This document shows, piece by piece, positions 1-6,595 of a DNA stretch of 9,717 bases (positions within the stretch are counted from its first letter, which is position 1; each line of letters begins with the position of its first letter). The stretch spans positions 1-9,717 of the forward strand of contig JAZNKA010000035.1 in the NCBI GenBank assembly GCA_045578305.1, in the 5' to 3' direction. Position numbers and translations under genes: made by a program. The notes beneath the pieces are model-generated. The model was not told the origin of the DNA and did no database searches. It was given only the letters and a program-made list of their open reading frames with translations. Origin of the DNA: SIG440 sp045578305 (GTDB taxonomy: Bacteria > Bacillota > Clostridia > Monoglobales > Monoglobaceae).

Positions 1-1
1 C

Positions 2-145
2 AAGCTAATTAAAGAATATAACATAAGCCGAGGACTCCTTGACCGCCTGCGGCACAACAAGCCAATCAGCACGGTTACTCTGAATGACCTTTGCAGTATC
101 TTAGATTGCAAGGTTGAGGATATTCTCATTTTTGTTAAGGATTGA
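2..145 (+). CDS. C-terminal part of a small Cro/CI (XRE-family) helix-turn-helix regulator, 5' end outside the window
   Basis: The frame is open from base 2 to a TGA at 143-145 and gives the last 47 residues of a protein. The visible part reads as a helix-turn-helix of the short YozG / HTH_26 type. There is an S-R-G-L-L-D-R-L-R recognition-helix region, then a T-L-N-D-L-C-S-I-L-D-C segment, then the typical ending in which an 'L-D-C-x-V-E-D-I' helix leads into a few residues and the stop. Such proteins are usually 65-75 residues and bind DNA as small transcriptional repressors; the target here is unknown. Roughly 20-30 residues, including the start codon and ribosome site, are missing to the left of the window. 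It is convergent with ligA and shares its terminator hairpin. The family call is from the recognisable motif; the repressor role is family knowledge. Confidence 0.8.
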   Translation, partial: KLIKEYNISRGLLDRLRHNKPISTVTLNDLCSILDCKVEDILIFVKD

Positions 146-150
146 ATAGG

Positions 151-188
151 AAAAATAGCTGTGACAAAATGTCACAGCTATTTTTTTT
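151..188. terminator. Bidirectional intrinsic terminator between the HTH regulator gene and ligA
   Basis: A perfect 16-bp inverted repeat has arms at 151-166 (AAAAATAGCTGTGACA) and 170-185, with a 3-nt AAA loop. On the plus strand it is followed by an unbroken T run (181-188). On the minus strand the left arm supplies five T residues at the foot of the stem. It lies 5 bases after the TGA of the HTH gene and directly abuts the TAA of ligA (187-189), so it can end both converging transcripts. Confidence 0.9.
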
Positions 189-2166
189 AAATCATATTAA
201 GCAAATCTTCTTCCGTTATTACCGCAACACCAAGGTCAATTGCCTTATCAAGCTTGCTGCCGGCTTCCTCGCCAGCTACGACAAAGTCGGTCTTTTTTGA
301 CACCGAGCCTGACACCTTGCCGCCATTATCCTCAATAATTTTCTGTGCCTCGGAGCGTTTGAGTGTGGGTAGTGTCCCTGTAAGAACAAAGGTTTTGCCC
401 TCAAGCACGCCACCAACTGCCGTTTTTTCGGCTGTCATATTGACTCCTGCTTCTTTCATTTTTTCAATCAGTTCTATTGTTTGGGGCTCGCTGAAATAGT
501 GCACAAGGCTTTCCGCCATTTTTTCGCCCACATCATCAATTTCTGATACCTGTTCAACGGTTGCAGCCATAATATTGTCGATATTCTCAAAACGCGAAGC
601 TATTGCCTTTGCACCCCTTGCACCGATAAGCCTGATTCCAAGACCGCAAAGCAGTTTGTCCAATGGATTTGATTTTGCTTTTTCGATTGCATCAATCAAA
701 TTCTGTGCTGATTTTTCAGCAAAGCGTTCAAGCGGAACAAGCTGTTCTTTTTTCAAATAAAAAAGGTCTGCAGAGGTTTTGATTAAGTCCGCATCAATAA
801 GTTGTTCGACAACCGCATCACCAAGGCCCTCGATATCCATTGCACCTCTTGATGCAAAATGAATTATGCTGCGCATACGCTGTGCAGGACAGTTTGTGCT
901 CAGGCACCGAAGCGCCGCCTCGCCGTCTTCGCGAAACAGTTCCTCGCCACAAGCAGGACAATGGGTCGGCATGTGATAAACCCTTTCGCCCCCTGTACGC
1001 TTTTCTTTAAGCACCGACACAACCTCGGGGATGATGTCACCCGCCTTTTGAATAAGCACGCGGTCGCCAATCCGTATATCCTTGGCTTTTATAAAGTCTT
1101 CGTTGTGGAGTGTGGCACGACTAACCACAGAGCCCGCCACCCTTACAGGTGTGAGTACTGCATTAGGGGTTATTACACCTGTTCTGCCAACCTGAACGAC
1201 TATATCCTCTAAGATCGTTTCCTGCTGTTCGGCGGGAAACTTGTATGCGATTGCCCACTTGGGCACCTTTGAGGTTGTTCCAAGTCTCTCGCGCTCTTCA
1301 AGACTATCTACCTTGACCACCGCACCATCAATATCAAACAACAAGCTTTGTCTTTCTTCACCTATTTTCAAAATCTCAAGATAAGCATCTTCCATCGAGT
1401 TTACAACGCATCGTTTGGGACTTACCTTAAATCCCATTTCACGAAGCTTTTCAAGCCCCTCGCTGTGAGTCTTTGCAAAATCTGCCGGGGCATCCTGAAT
1501 ATTGAAAATAAATATATCAAGCTTTCTTTTTGCGGCAATACGACTGTCAAGTTGGCGAAGCGACCCTGCTGCCGCATTTCGCGGATTTGCAAACAAAGGC
1601 TCACCTGCTGCCGTTCTTTCGGCATTAAGCTCCTCAAAGCTTTTTTTGGGCATATACACCTCGCCGCGAACTTCCAGCCTTTGTATATCTGTATCAATCT
1701 TTAAGGGGATTGCTTTGATTGTTTTTAAGTTCTCGGTTATGTTTTCGCCAACCATACCATCGCCCCGGGTCGAGCCTCTGACAAAGCTGCCATTTTCATA
1801 TTCAAGCGAAACAGAAAGTCCGTCAATTTTCATTTCGACTACATACTCCGGTGTTTCTCCGTTTAAGCCTTGTCTTACTCTTTGGTCAAATTCCATAAGC
1901 TCGTCATAAGAAAACACATCGCCAAGACTTTGCATGGGCACAAGGTGCTGTACCTGCTCAAACTCCGAAAGCACCGCTCCGCCGACTCTTTTGGTTGGAG
2001 AATTCTCGTCTGCGAGTTCCGGGTTAGTCTCCTCTAACTTAATCAATTTCTGCATCAAAGCATCGTATTCAAAGTCGGATATTGTGGGGTTGTCCAACAC
2101 ATAATAATTATAGTTATGTTCTTCAATTGTTTTTCTGAGTTCCAATATTTCCTGCTTTATATCCAT
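187..2166 (-). CDS. ligA: NAD+-dependent DNA ligase LigA
   Basis: Seals nicks between Okazaki fragments and in repair, using NAD+ to adenylate its active-site lysine. The 659-residue product has the full family architecture and usual length. An N-terminal NMN-binding Ia region (residues 1-60, with H-N-Y-N-Y-Y and D-F-E-Y-D) is followed by the adenylation domain with the KIDG motif (catalytic Lys113), R-G-D-G at 134-137 and the V-V-K at 283-285. Next are an OB fold (about 315-395), a Cys4 zinc finger (C403, C406, C421, C426), helix-hairpin-helix repeats (about 430-575) and a C-terminal BRCT domain (about 583-659). The start is the ATG at 2166, with GGAGG 11 nt upstream. A longer in-frame ATG at 2214 falls in the promoter, just upstream of its -10 element, and is not used. 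The gene follows sigF after 77 nt but has its own sigma-A promoter. The reading frame is intact. Confidence 0.97.
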   Translation of the reverse strand: MDIKQEILELRKTIEEHNYNYYVLDNPTISDFEYDALMQKLIKLEETNPELADENSPTKRVGGAVLSEFEQVQHLVPMQSLGDVFSYDELMEFDQRVRQGLNGETPEYVVEMKIDGLSVSLEYENGSFVRGSTRGDGMVGENITENLKTIKAIPLKIDTDIQRLEVRGEVYMPKKSFEELNAERTAAGEPLFANPRNAAAGSLRQLDSRIAAKRKLDIFIFNIQDAPADFAKTHSEGLEKLREMGFKVSPKRCVVNSMEDAYLEILKIGEERQSLLFDIDGAVVKVDSLEERERLGTTSKVPKWAIAYKFPAEQQETILEDIVVQVGRTGVITPNAVLTPVRVAGSVVSRATLHNEDFIKAKDIRIGDRVLIQKAGDIIPEVVSVLKEKRTGGERVYHMPTHCPACGEELFREDGEAALRCLSTNCPAQRMRSIIHFASRGAMDIEGLGDAVVEQLIDADLIKTSADLFYLKKEQLVPLERFAEKSAQNLIDAIEKAKSNPLDKLLCGLGIRLIGARGAKAIASRFENIDNIMAATVEQVSEIDDVGEKMAESLVHYFSEPQTIELIEKMKEAGVNMTAEKTAVGGVLEGKTFVLTGTLPTLKRSEAQKIIEDNGGKVSGSVSKKTDFVVAGEEAGSKLDKAIDLGVAVITEEDLLNMI

Positions 2167-2175
2167 GCCGGACTT

Positions 2176-2182
2176 CACCTCC
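2176..2182 (-). promoter_or_regulatory. ribosome binding site that fixes the ligA start
   Basis: On the minus strand this reads GGAGGTG, ending 9 nt before the ATG at 2166. No comparable site precedes the alternative ATG at 2214. It therefore supports the 659-residue LigA over a 675-residue form. Confidence 0.85.
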
Positions 2183-2204
2183 GTTTGCCAATTTTTATAG
2201 TTAA

Positions 2205-2233
2205 ATTTTAGCACAAATCTGTCCCCTTGTCAA
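2205..2233 (-). promoter_or_regulatory. sigma-A promoter of ligA
   Basis: On the minus strand a perfect TTGACA -35 hexamer (2228-2233) is followed by a 17-nt spacer and TAAAAT (2205-2210), one mismatch from TATAAT. Transcription would start near 2198, giving a leader of about 30 nt that includes the ribosome site. It sits in the 77-nt gap after sigF, so ligA can be expressed in vegetative cells independently of the sporulation genes upstream. Position and spacing are seen directly; activity is inferred. Confidence 0.85.
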
Positions 2234-2243
2234 ACTCCGGTTG

Positions 2244-2978
2244 TTATTTTTCTTCAAGGCTCTTTTTCATTATTCCAAGAACCTTTTTTTCTATTCTTGA
2301 AACCTGAACTTGTGAAATCCCAAGCAAATCTGCTATCTGCGACTGAGTTTTTTCCTTGAAATACCTAAGGATAATAATCTTTTTTTCCCTCTCGTCAAAC
2401 ATTTCAAGAAGCTCGTCAACAAGAATTTTGTTTATAACCTTTTTTTCACAGTTTTCGTGGCTTTCAATTCGGTCAGCCAAAGTCTTCCCGTCATCATCTC
2501 CCAGGGGGGCATTTATGGACTCTGGCCTAAGCCCCGCTTCCATTGCGATCGCAACATCTTCGGGCGACACTCCCAGACGCTCGGCAAGCTCTTTGATGCT
2601 CGGCTCTGTATTTGTCTGTTTGATTATGTTTTCGCGCAGGGCAAAAGCTTTGATCGCAAGTTCCTTGATGCTTCGACTTACCTTTATTATGCCGTCATCG
2701 CGGATGAACCTTTTTATCTCGCCCATTATCATAGGTACCGCATAGGTGGAGAAGTTTACATCAAAACTTGTATCAAACCTTAAAATAGCCTTTGTAAGTC
2801 CAAGACATCCTATCTGAATTAAATCCTCGGTCTCGTAGCCTCGTCCTGAGAACTTTTTGACAATGCTGTAGACAAGTCCCAGATTGTCGTTTACTATCTT
2901 GTCTTGCGCTGCCTTATCGCCATCACGTGCAAGTTCAAGCGTCTTATGAAAGTCTTTGTTGAATTCTTTTGTCTGCAC
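2244..2978 (-). CDS. sigF: RNA polymerase sporulation sigma factor SigF (SpoIIAC), forespore-specific
   Basis: First compartment-specific sigma factor of endospore formation. It directs early forespore transcription once released from SpoIIAB. The 244-residue product has sigma-70 region 2, including E-D-L-I-Q-I-G-C-L-G (about 51-60) and the very characteristic region 2.4 stretch F-S-T-Y-A-V-P-M-I-M-G-E-I (about 76-88) leading to R-F-I-R-D-D-G. Region 3 spans about 100-150. The region 4 helix-turn-helix is T-Q-S-Q-I-A-D-L-L-G-I-S-Q-V-Q-V-S-R (about 211-228). Length is close to the 255 residues of the Bacillus subtilis protein, and the short N-terminus before region 2 matches it. The start is a GTG at 2978, three bases after the spoIIAB stop; no ATG is usable before region 2.4. 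Third gene of the spoIIA cluster. SigG is the main alternative, but the spoIIAA-spoIIAB context makes SigF clear. Confidence 0.95.
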   Translation of the reverse strand: MQTKEFNKDFHKTLELARDGDKAAQDKIVNDNLGLVYSIVKKFSGRGYETEDLIQIGCLGLTKAILRFDTSFDVNFSTYAVPMIMGEIKRFIRDDGIIKVSRSIKELAIKAFALRENIIKQTNTEPSIKELAERLGVSPEDVAIAMEAGLRPESINAPLGDDDGKTLADRIESHENCEKKVINKILVDELLEMFDEREKKIIILRYFKEKTQSQIADLLGISQVQVSRIEKKVLGIMKKSLEEK

Positions 2979-2981
2979 AAG

Positions 2982-3401
2982 TCAGCCCCCTATGCGCTTT
3001 TTCATGGTTACAACCGTACCCTCGCCCATCTTCGAGCTGACCTTAAGTTCGTCCATAAAGGTCTGCATAACAGTAAATCCCATACCACTCCGCTCACATT
3101 CCGGTTTGGACGTAAAAAGCGGCTGCATCGCAGTATCAATGTCTTCAATTCCCACTCCATAATCGGTAATTTCGATTTCGATACATCCGTCTATCATCCG
3201 GCAGACAACCTTTATTGTCCCTTTCATGTTTGAATATCCATGAACTATCGAATTGGTAACTGCCTCTGACACTGCGGTTTTTATATCGGCAAGCTCCTCT
3301 ATGCTTAAATCAAGCTGAACTGCAAAAGCACTGACTACCGCCCTTACAAACGACTCGTTGCAGCTTTTTGCCGGAATTTCAAGTTTCATATAGTTTTCCA
3401 T
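2982..3401 (-). CDS. spoIIAB: Anti-sigma F factor / serine kinase SpoIIAB
   Basis: Binds and inactivates SigF and, as an ATP-dependent kinase, phosphorylates SpoIIAA. The 139-residue product is a single GHKL-fold ATPase domain. The N-box is E-A-V-T-N-S-I-V-H-G (residues 46-55, with Glu46 and Asn50). The G1 box is D-Y-G-V-G-I (80-85). After an ATP lid, R-S-G-M-G-F-T (104-110) forms the G2 box. The N-terminus, with N-E-S-F-V-R at 15-20, matches the SigF-contacting end of the B. subtilis protein and supports the ATG at 3401 over the internal Met5. AGGAGG lies 7 nt upstream. Second gene of the operon, 16 nt after spoIIAA and 3 nt before sigF. The frame is complete. Confidence 0.96.
   Translation of the reverse strand: MENYMKLEIPAKSCNESFVRAVVSAFAVQLDLSIEELADIKTAVSEAVTNSIVHGYSNMKGTIKVVCRMIDGCIEIEITDYGVGIEDIDTAMQPLFTSKPECERSGMGFTVMQTFMDELKVSSKMGEGTVVTMKKRIGG
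2986..2991 (-). promoter_or_regulatory. ribosome binding site of sigF inside the end of spoIIAB
   Basis: On the minus strand this reads AGGGGG, ends 7 nt before the GTG start of sigF, and lies within the last codons of spoIIAB. With the stop and start codons only 3 nt apart, sigF translation is probably coupled to that of its anti-sigma factor. This layout would help keep the two proteins in proportion. Confidence 0.7.
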
Positions 3402-3417
3402 ATGTATCCCTCCTTTT

Positions 3418-3726
3418 TTAATGACTGCATTCCATAATGGTTTTAAGCCCCGAAATTTCTAAAATTTTGTCAACCTGAGGCTTTACCCTTATCAGCATAA
3501 CCTTGCCACCTCTTGCGGTGATTTCCTTGTATCTGCCGGCAATTACTCCAATCCCCGAGCTGTCCATAAATGTTACGCGGTCAAAATCAAGCACAAGATT
3601 TGTGACATTGTGAACATTAAGCTCGCGGTCAATCTCGCTTTTAAGCATAGCAGCTGTGTGATGGTCTATCTCGCCATCAATTTTTACAACAAGGGTTGTC
3701 CCTATAAGCTCCAGCTTTATATCCAT
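3418..3726 (-). CDS. spoIIAA: Anti-sigma F factor antagonist SpoIIAA (STAS domain)
   Basis: When dephosphorylated by SpoIIE phosphatase, it binds SpoIIAB and releases SigF in the forespore. The 102-residue product is one STAS domain. The G-E-I-D-H-H-T-A signature is at 18-25. The phosphorylation loop F-M-D-S-S-G-I-G-V-I (53-62) places the target serine at Ser56, equivalent to Ser58 of B. subtilis. It is about 15 residues shorter at the C-terminus than the B. subtilis protein, which should leave the fold intact. The ATG at 3726 has AGGAGG (3735-3740) 8 nt upstream. First gene of the cluster, preceded by a candidate sigma-H promoter. SpoIIE is not in this window. Confidence 0.95.
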   Translation of the reverse strand: MDIKLELIGTTLVVKIDGEIDHHTAAMLKSEIDRELNVHNVTNLVLDFDRVTFMDSSGIGVIAGRYKEITARGGKVMLIRVKPQVDKILEISGLKTIMECSH

Positions 3727-3757
3727 AATCCTTTCCTCCTTTTTTCTTCCTTTTAAT

Positions 3758-3786
3758 ATTTTCCATATTTTTCCATAGTTTCCTTT
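3758..3786 (-). promoter_or_regulatory. candidate sigma-H-type promoter of the spoIIA operon
   Basis: On the minus strand AAAGGAAAC (3778-3786) fits the sigma-H -35 pattern RnAGGAwww at all but one position. After an 11-nt spacer, ATGGAAAAT (3758-3766) fits RnnGAATww with one mismatch. The predicted start, about 25 nt before the spoIIAA ATG, leaves room for the ribosome site. Sigma-H control of spoIIA is established in Bacillus; its use here is inferred. The region is A-rich, so a chance match is possible. Confidence 0.45.
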
Positions 3787-3796
3787 TGGTTTTTAA

Positions 3797-3808
3797 TCTT
3801 TCGAAAGA
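3797..3808. repeat. 12-bp perfect palindrome upstream of spoIIAA
   Basis: TCTTTCGAAAGA is self-complementary over 12 bases and lies about 10 bp upstream of the candidate spoIIA -35 element. Its position suits an operator or activator site, and it partly resembles a Spo0A box interrupted by three bases. No regulator can be named from sequence alone. Confidence 0.35.
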
Positions 3809-3810
3809 CA

Positions 3811-3849
3811 AAAAAATACAGACGACCCAATAAGTCGTCTGTATTTTTT
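3811..3849 (-). terminator. Intrinsic terminator after valS
   Basis: A perfect 16-bp stem has arms at 3811-3826 and 3834-3849 around a 7-nt loop; the core pairs TACAGACGAC with GTCGTCTGTA. In the minus direction a run of seven T residues follows. It lies 23 nt past the valS stop and should end the aspS-DUF4340-tyrS-valS transcript before spoIIAA. The arms also carry A/T runs that would make it work on the plus strand, but no plus-strand gene leads into it. Confidence 0.9.
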
Positions 3850-3855
3850 CTTTTT

Positions 3856-3862
3856 TGTCAAA
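3856..3862 (+). promoter_or_regulatory. possible Spo0A box between valS and the terminator
   Basis: TGTCAAA matches the 0A box TGTCGAA at 6 of 7 positions, with T-rich flanks as expected. It lies about 130 bp upstream of the spoIIAA start, and 0A boxes upstream of spoIIA are known in Bacillus. A single 6/7 match is weak, and the valS terminator hairpin lies between it and the candidate promoter. Confidence 0.25.
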
Positions 3863-3872
3863 TTATTTCAAT

Positions 3873-6566
3873 TTACGACATTTTTTTGATACTTTCCAAA
3901 ACCTTGTCAAGCATCGCCTTATACTTTTCGCCTTTCTGGCGTTCTTCCTCAACTACTGCCGCAGGAGCTTTGTCTGTAAAGCCCTTGTTCGAGAGTTTTC
4001 CTTCAACTCTCTTTATCTCGCCTTCAAGTCTTGCTTTTTCTTTAGAAAGTCGCTCAAGTTCTTTTTCGCGGTCTACAAGTTCGTCCATCGGCAAAAGAAT
4101 TTCTGCCTTTTCGAGCGCCACCGAAACAGCGTTGTCCGATACGCCCTCTTTGTCGCTTACTATTTCGGTTTCTGATGCACCGGCAAGTTTTTCAAAGAAC
4201 ACCAAAGCCTGCTTAAAGAGGTCTTCTTCCTGTGTCACGACATAAAGTTTAACCTTCTTCGACGGCGGAACATTCATTTCGTTTCTTACATTTCTGATAC
4301 CCTTGATAGCATTCATTATCTCAAGCATTTCTGCCGCTGCAGCCTCGTCGCAAAGTGCGGCATCTGCCTTAGGCCATTCCGAAATCATAATGCTTTCGCC
4401 CTCGTGTGGAAGAGCCTGCCAGATTTCTTCGGTTATAAACGGCATAAACGGATGCAAAAGCTTGAGAGTGTTTGAAAGCACATAAACAAGTACGTTCTGC
4501 GCGGTTTCGTTGCTTTCGCCTTTTTCGAAAAATCTTGGTTTTACAAGCTCGATATACCAGTCGCAAAGCTCGTCCCAAATGAAGTCATAAAGCTTTTGAG
4601 CAGCGATTCCAAGCTCGTATTTGTCAAGGTTTTCGGTAACTTCGCTTACAAGCTTATTGTATTGGTTAAGAATCCACTTGTCCTCAATGTGAAGCTTTTC
4701 TTTTTCGGGGAGTGAAGCCTTGTCTATGCTTAGATTCATCATTATAAATCTTGATGCGTTCCAGATTTTGTTTGCAAAGTTTCGGCTTGCCTCAACCCCC
4801 GGAGCACCCACAATCTTGTTGATCTCAGGATTAGGATTTTTACCCTTTTCAACCGGCGGCTCATAGGTTACCGGGAATCTCATATCGTTACCGGGCGCAA
4901 CACCTGTAACAAGGGTAAATCTGAGAGCATCTGCACCAAACATATCTATAATCATAAGAGGGTCAACGCCGTTGCCCTTGGATTTTGACATTTTTTCGCC
5001 GTTGCCGTCACGAACAAGACCGTGAATAAACACATGCTTGAAAGGAGCCTTTCCGGTATGTTCACAAGCCGAGAAAATCATTCTTGATACCCAGAAGAAA
5101 ATGATATCATAGCCTGTAACAAGTGTGCTTGTGGGATAGAAATAATTGTAATCTTCTGTCTTTTCGGGCCAGCCAAGAGTCGAGAAAGGCCAGAGTGCAG
5201 ATGAGAACCAGGTGTCAAGAACATCTTCTTCCTGTCTTACTGGTTTTCCGCACTTGGGACAAACAGTAATATCTTCTTTTGAAACCGTCATTTCACCACA
5301 ATCATCACAATAGAACGCCGGGATTCTGTGTCCCCACCAAAGCTGACGCGAAATACACCAGTCATATACGTTTTCCATCCAGTTCATATATATTTTGGAG
5401 AAACGTTCAGGAACAAATTCTGTTTCCCGGCTCGCAACAGCCTCGATTGCCGCTTCTGCAAGGGGCTTCATTTTTACAAACCACTGGTCCGAAACGATTG
5501 GCTCGATTGTAGTTCCGCAACGGTAGCACTGTCCTACATTGTGTGAATGGTCTTCTGTCTTCACCAAAAGTCCCATTTCCTCCAGGTCTTTTATCATCGC
5601 CGCACGGCATTCGTAGCGGTCCATACCTTCATACTTTCCTGCGTATGAATTCATGGTTGCATCGTCGTTCATAACCTTTATGATTTCAAGGTCATGACGT
5701 TTGCCAACTTCAAAGTCGTTGGGGTCATGGGCAGGCGTTATTTTTACACAACCTGTTCCAAACTCCTTGTCAACATAGCTATCTGCAATGACGGGAATTT
5801 CTCTGTCAGTAAGAGGCAGAAGCAACATCTTGCCAACAAGATCTTTATATCTTTCATCTTCGGGATTTACCGCAACTGCCGTATCACCAAAAAGCGTCTC
5901 GGGACGGGTTGTTGCAATCACCACATATTTATCAGTACCCTTTATCTGATACTTTATGTGCCAAAAATGTCCTGCCTGTTCTGCATGCTCAACCTCTTCA
6001 TTGGAAAGAGCTGTTATACAGTTTGGACACCAGTTGATGATTCGGGGGCCTCTGTAAATCAAGCCTTTGTTATAAAGATTAACAAAAACCTCACGAACAG
6101 CCTTTGAACAGCCTTCGTCCATAGTAAAGCGCTCTCTGTCCCAGTCGCAGGAGCAACCAATCTTTTTAAGCTGACTGATTATGCGATTTCCGTATTTTTC
6201 CTTCCAATCCCAAACACGTTCAAGAAACTTTTCGCGGCCAAGATCATAGCGGGTAAGACCTTCCTTTTCACGAAGCTCTGCTTCAACTTTAATCTGTGTC
6301 GCAATACCTGCATGGTCGGTTCCCGGAACCCAAAGTGCTGCATAACCCTGCATTCTTTTGTAACGAATAAGAATATCCTGCAATGTTTCGTCAAATGCGT
6401 GTCCCATATGAAGCTGACCCGTAACATTTGGTGGCGGGATAACTATGGTAAACGGCTCCTTGTCCTTGTCAATTTTTGTGTGGAAGTATCCTTTTTCAAC
6501 CCAATTGCTGTAGGTTTTGTCTTCGACAGCCTTGGGATCGTATGTCTTTGGTAATTCTCTGGACAC
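3873..6566 (-). CDS. valS: Valyl-tRNA synthetase
   Basis: Class I synthetase that charges tRNA-Val and edits misactivated threonine. The 897-residue product carries the HIGH motif as H-M-G-H (53-56, after P-P-P-N-V-T-G) and K-M-S-K-S at 525-529. Its editing (CP1) domain has T-T-R-P-E-T (219-224) and H-D-P-N-D (280-284). Paired cysteines (C180/C183 with C347/C350, and C420/C423 with C436/C439) look like zinc-binding knuckles. The anticodon-binding helical domain covers about 600-790, and the C-terminal tRNA-binding coiled coil about 828-897. An extra stretch of about 22 residues lies between D-M-R-F (561-564) and V-E-A-S-R-N (591-596), where most relatives have only about four residues. The start is a GTG at 6566; a purine-rich ribosome site (AGGAAAGGGG) ends 8 nt before it. 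Last gene of the operon, 29 nt after tyrS. Confidence 0.97.
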   Translation of the reverse strand: MSRELPKTYDPKAVEDKTYSNWVEKGYFHTKIDKDKEPFTIVIPPPNVTGQLHMGHAFDETLQDILIRYKRMQGYAALWVPGTDHAGIATQIKVEAELREKEGLTRYDLGREKFLERVWDWKEKYGNRIISQLKKIGCSCDWDRERFTMDEGCSKAVREVFVNLYNKGLIYRGPRIINWCPNCITALSNEEVEHAEQAGHFWHIKYQIKGTDKYVVIATTRPETLFGDTAVAVNPEDERYKDLVGKMLLLPLTDREIPVIADSYVDKEFGTGCVKITPAHDPNDFEVGKRHDLEIIKVMNDDATMNSYAGKYEGMDRYECRAAMIKDLEEMGLLVKTEDHSHNVGQCYRCGTTIEPIVSDQWFVKMKPLAEAAIEAVASRETEFVPERFSKIYMNWMENVYDWCISRQLWWGHRIPAFYCDDCGEMTVSKEDITVCPKCGKPVRQEEDVLDTWFSSALWPFSTLGWPEKTEDYNYFYPTSTLVTGYDIIFFWVSRMIFSACEHTGKAPFKHVFIHGLVRDGNGEKMSKSKGNGVDPLMIIDMFGADALRFTLVTGVAPGNDMRFPVTYEPPVEKGKNPNPEINKIVGAPGVEASRNFANKIWNASRFIMMNLSIDKASLPEKEKLHIEDKWILNQYNKLVSEVTENLDKYELGIAAQKLYDFIWDELCDWYIELVKPRFFEKGESNETAQNVLVYVLSNTLKLLHPFMPFITEEIWQALPHEGESIMISEWPKADAALCDEAAAAEMLEIMNAIKGIRNVRNEMNVPPSKKVKLYVVTQEEDLFKQALVFFEKLAGASETEIVSDKEGVSDNAVSVALEKAEILLPMDELVDREKELERLSKEKARLEGEIKRVEGKLSNKGFTDKAPAAVVEEERQKGEKYKAMLDKVLESIKKMS

Positions 6567-6595
6567 TTTTAAAACCCCTTTCCTTCTTATGTTCC

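Noticed and set aside
2167..2214. Longer LigA start at the ATG at 2214
   Set aside because: That ATG lies in the sigma-A promoter, just upstream of the -10 hexamer, so the transcript would not contain it. The extra 16 residues do not resemble LigA, and the ATG at 2166 has a strong ribosome site.
5694..6107. Plus-strand open frame of 137 codons opposite valS
   Set aside because: It is antisense to the conserved ValS editing domain and has no family resemblance.
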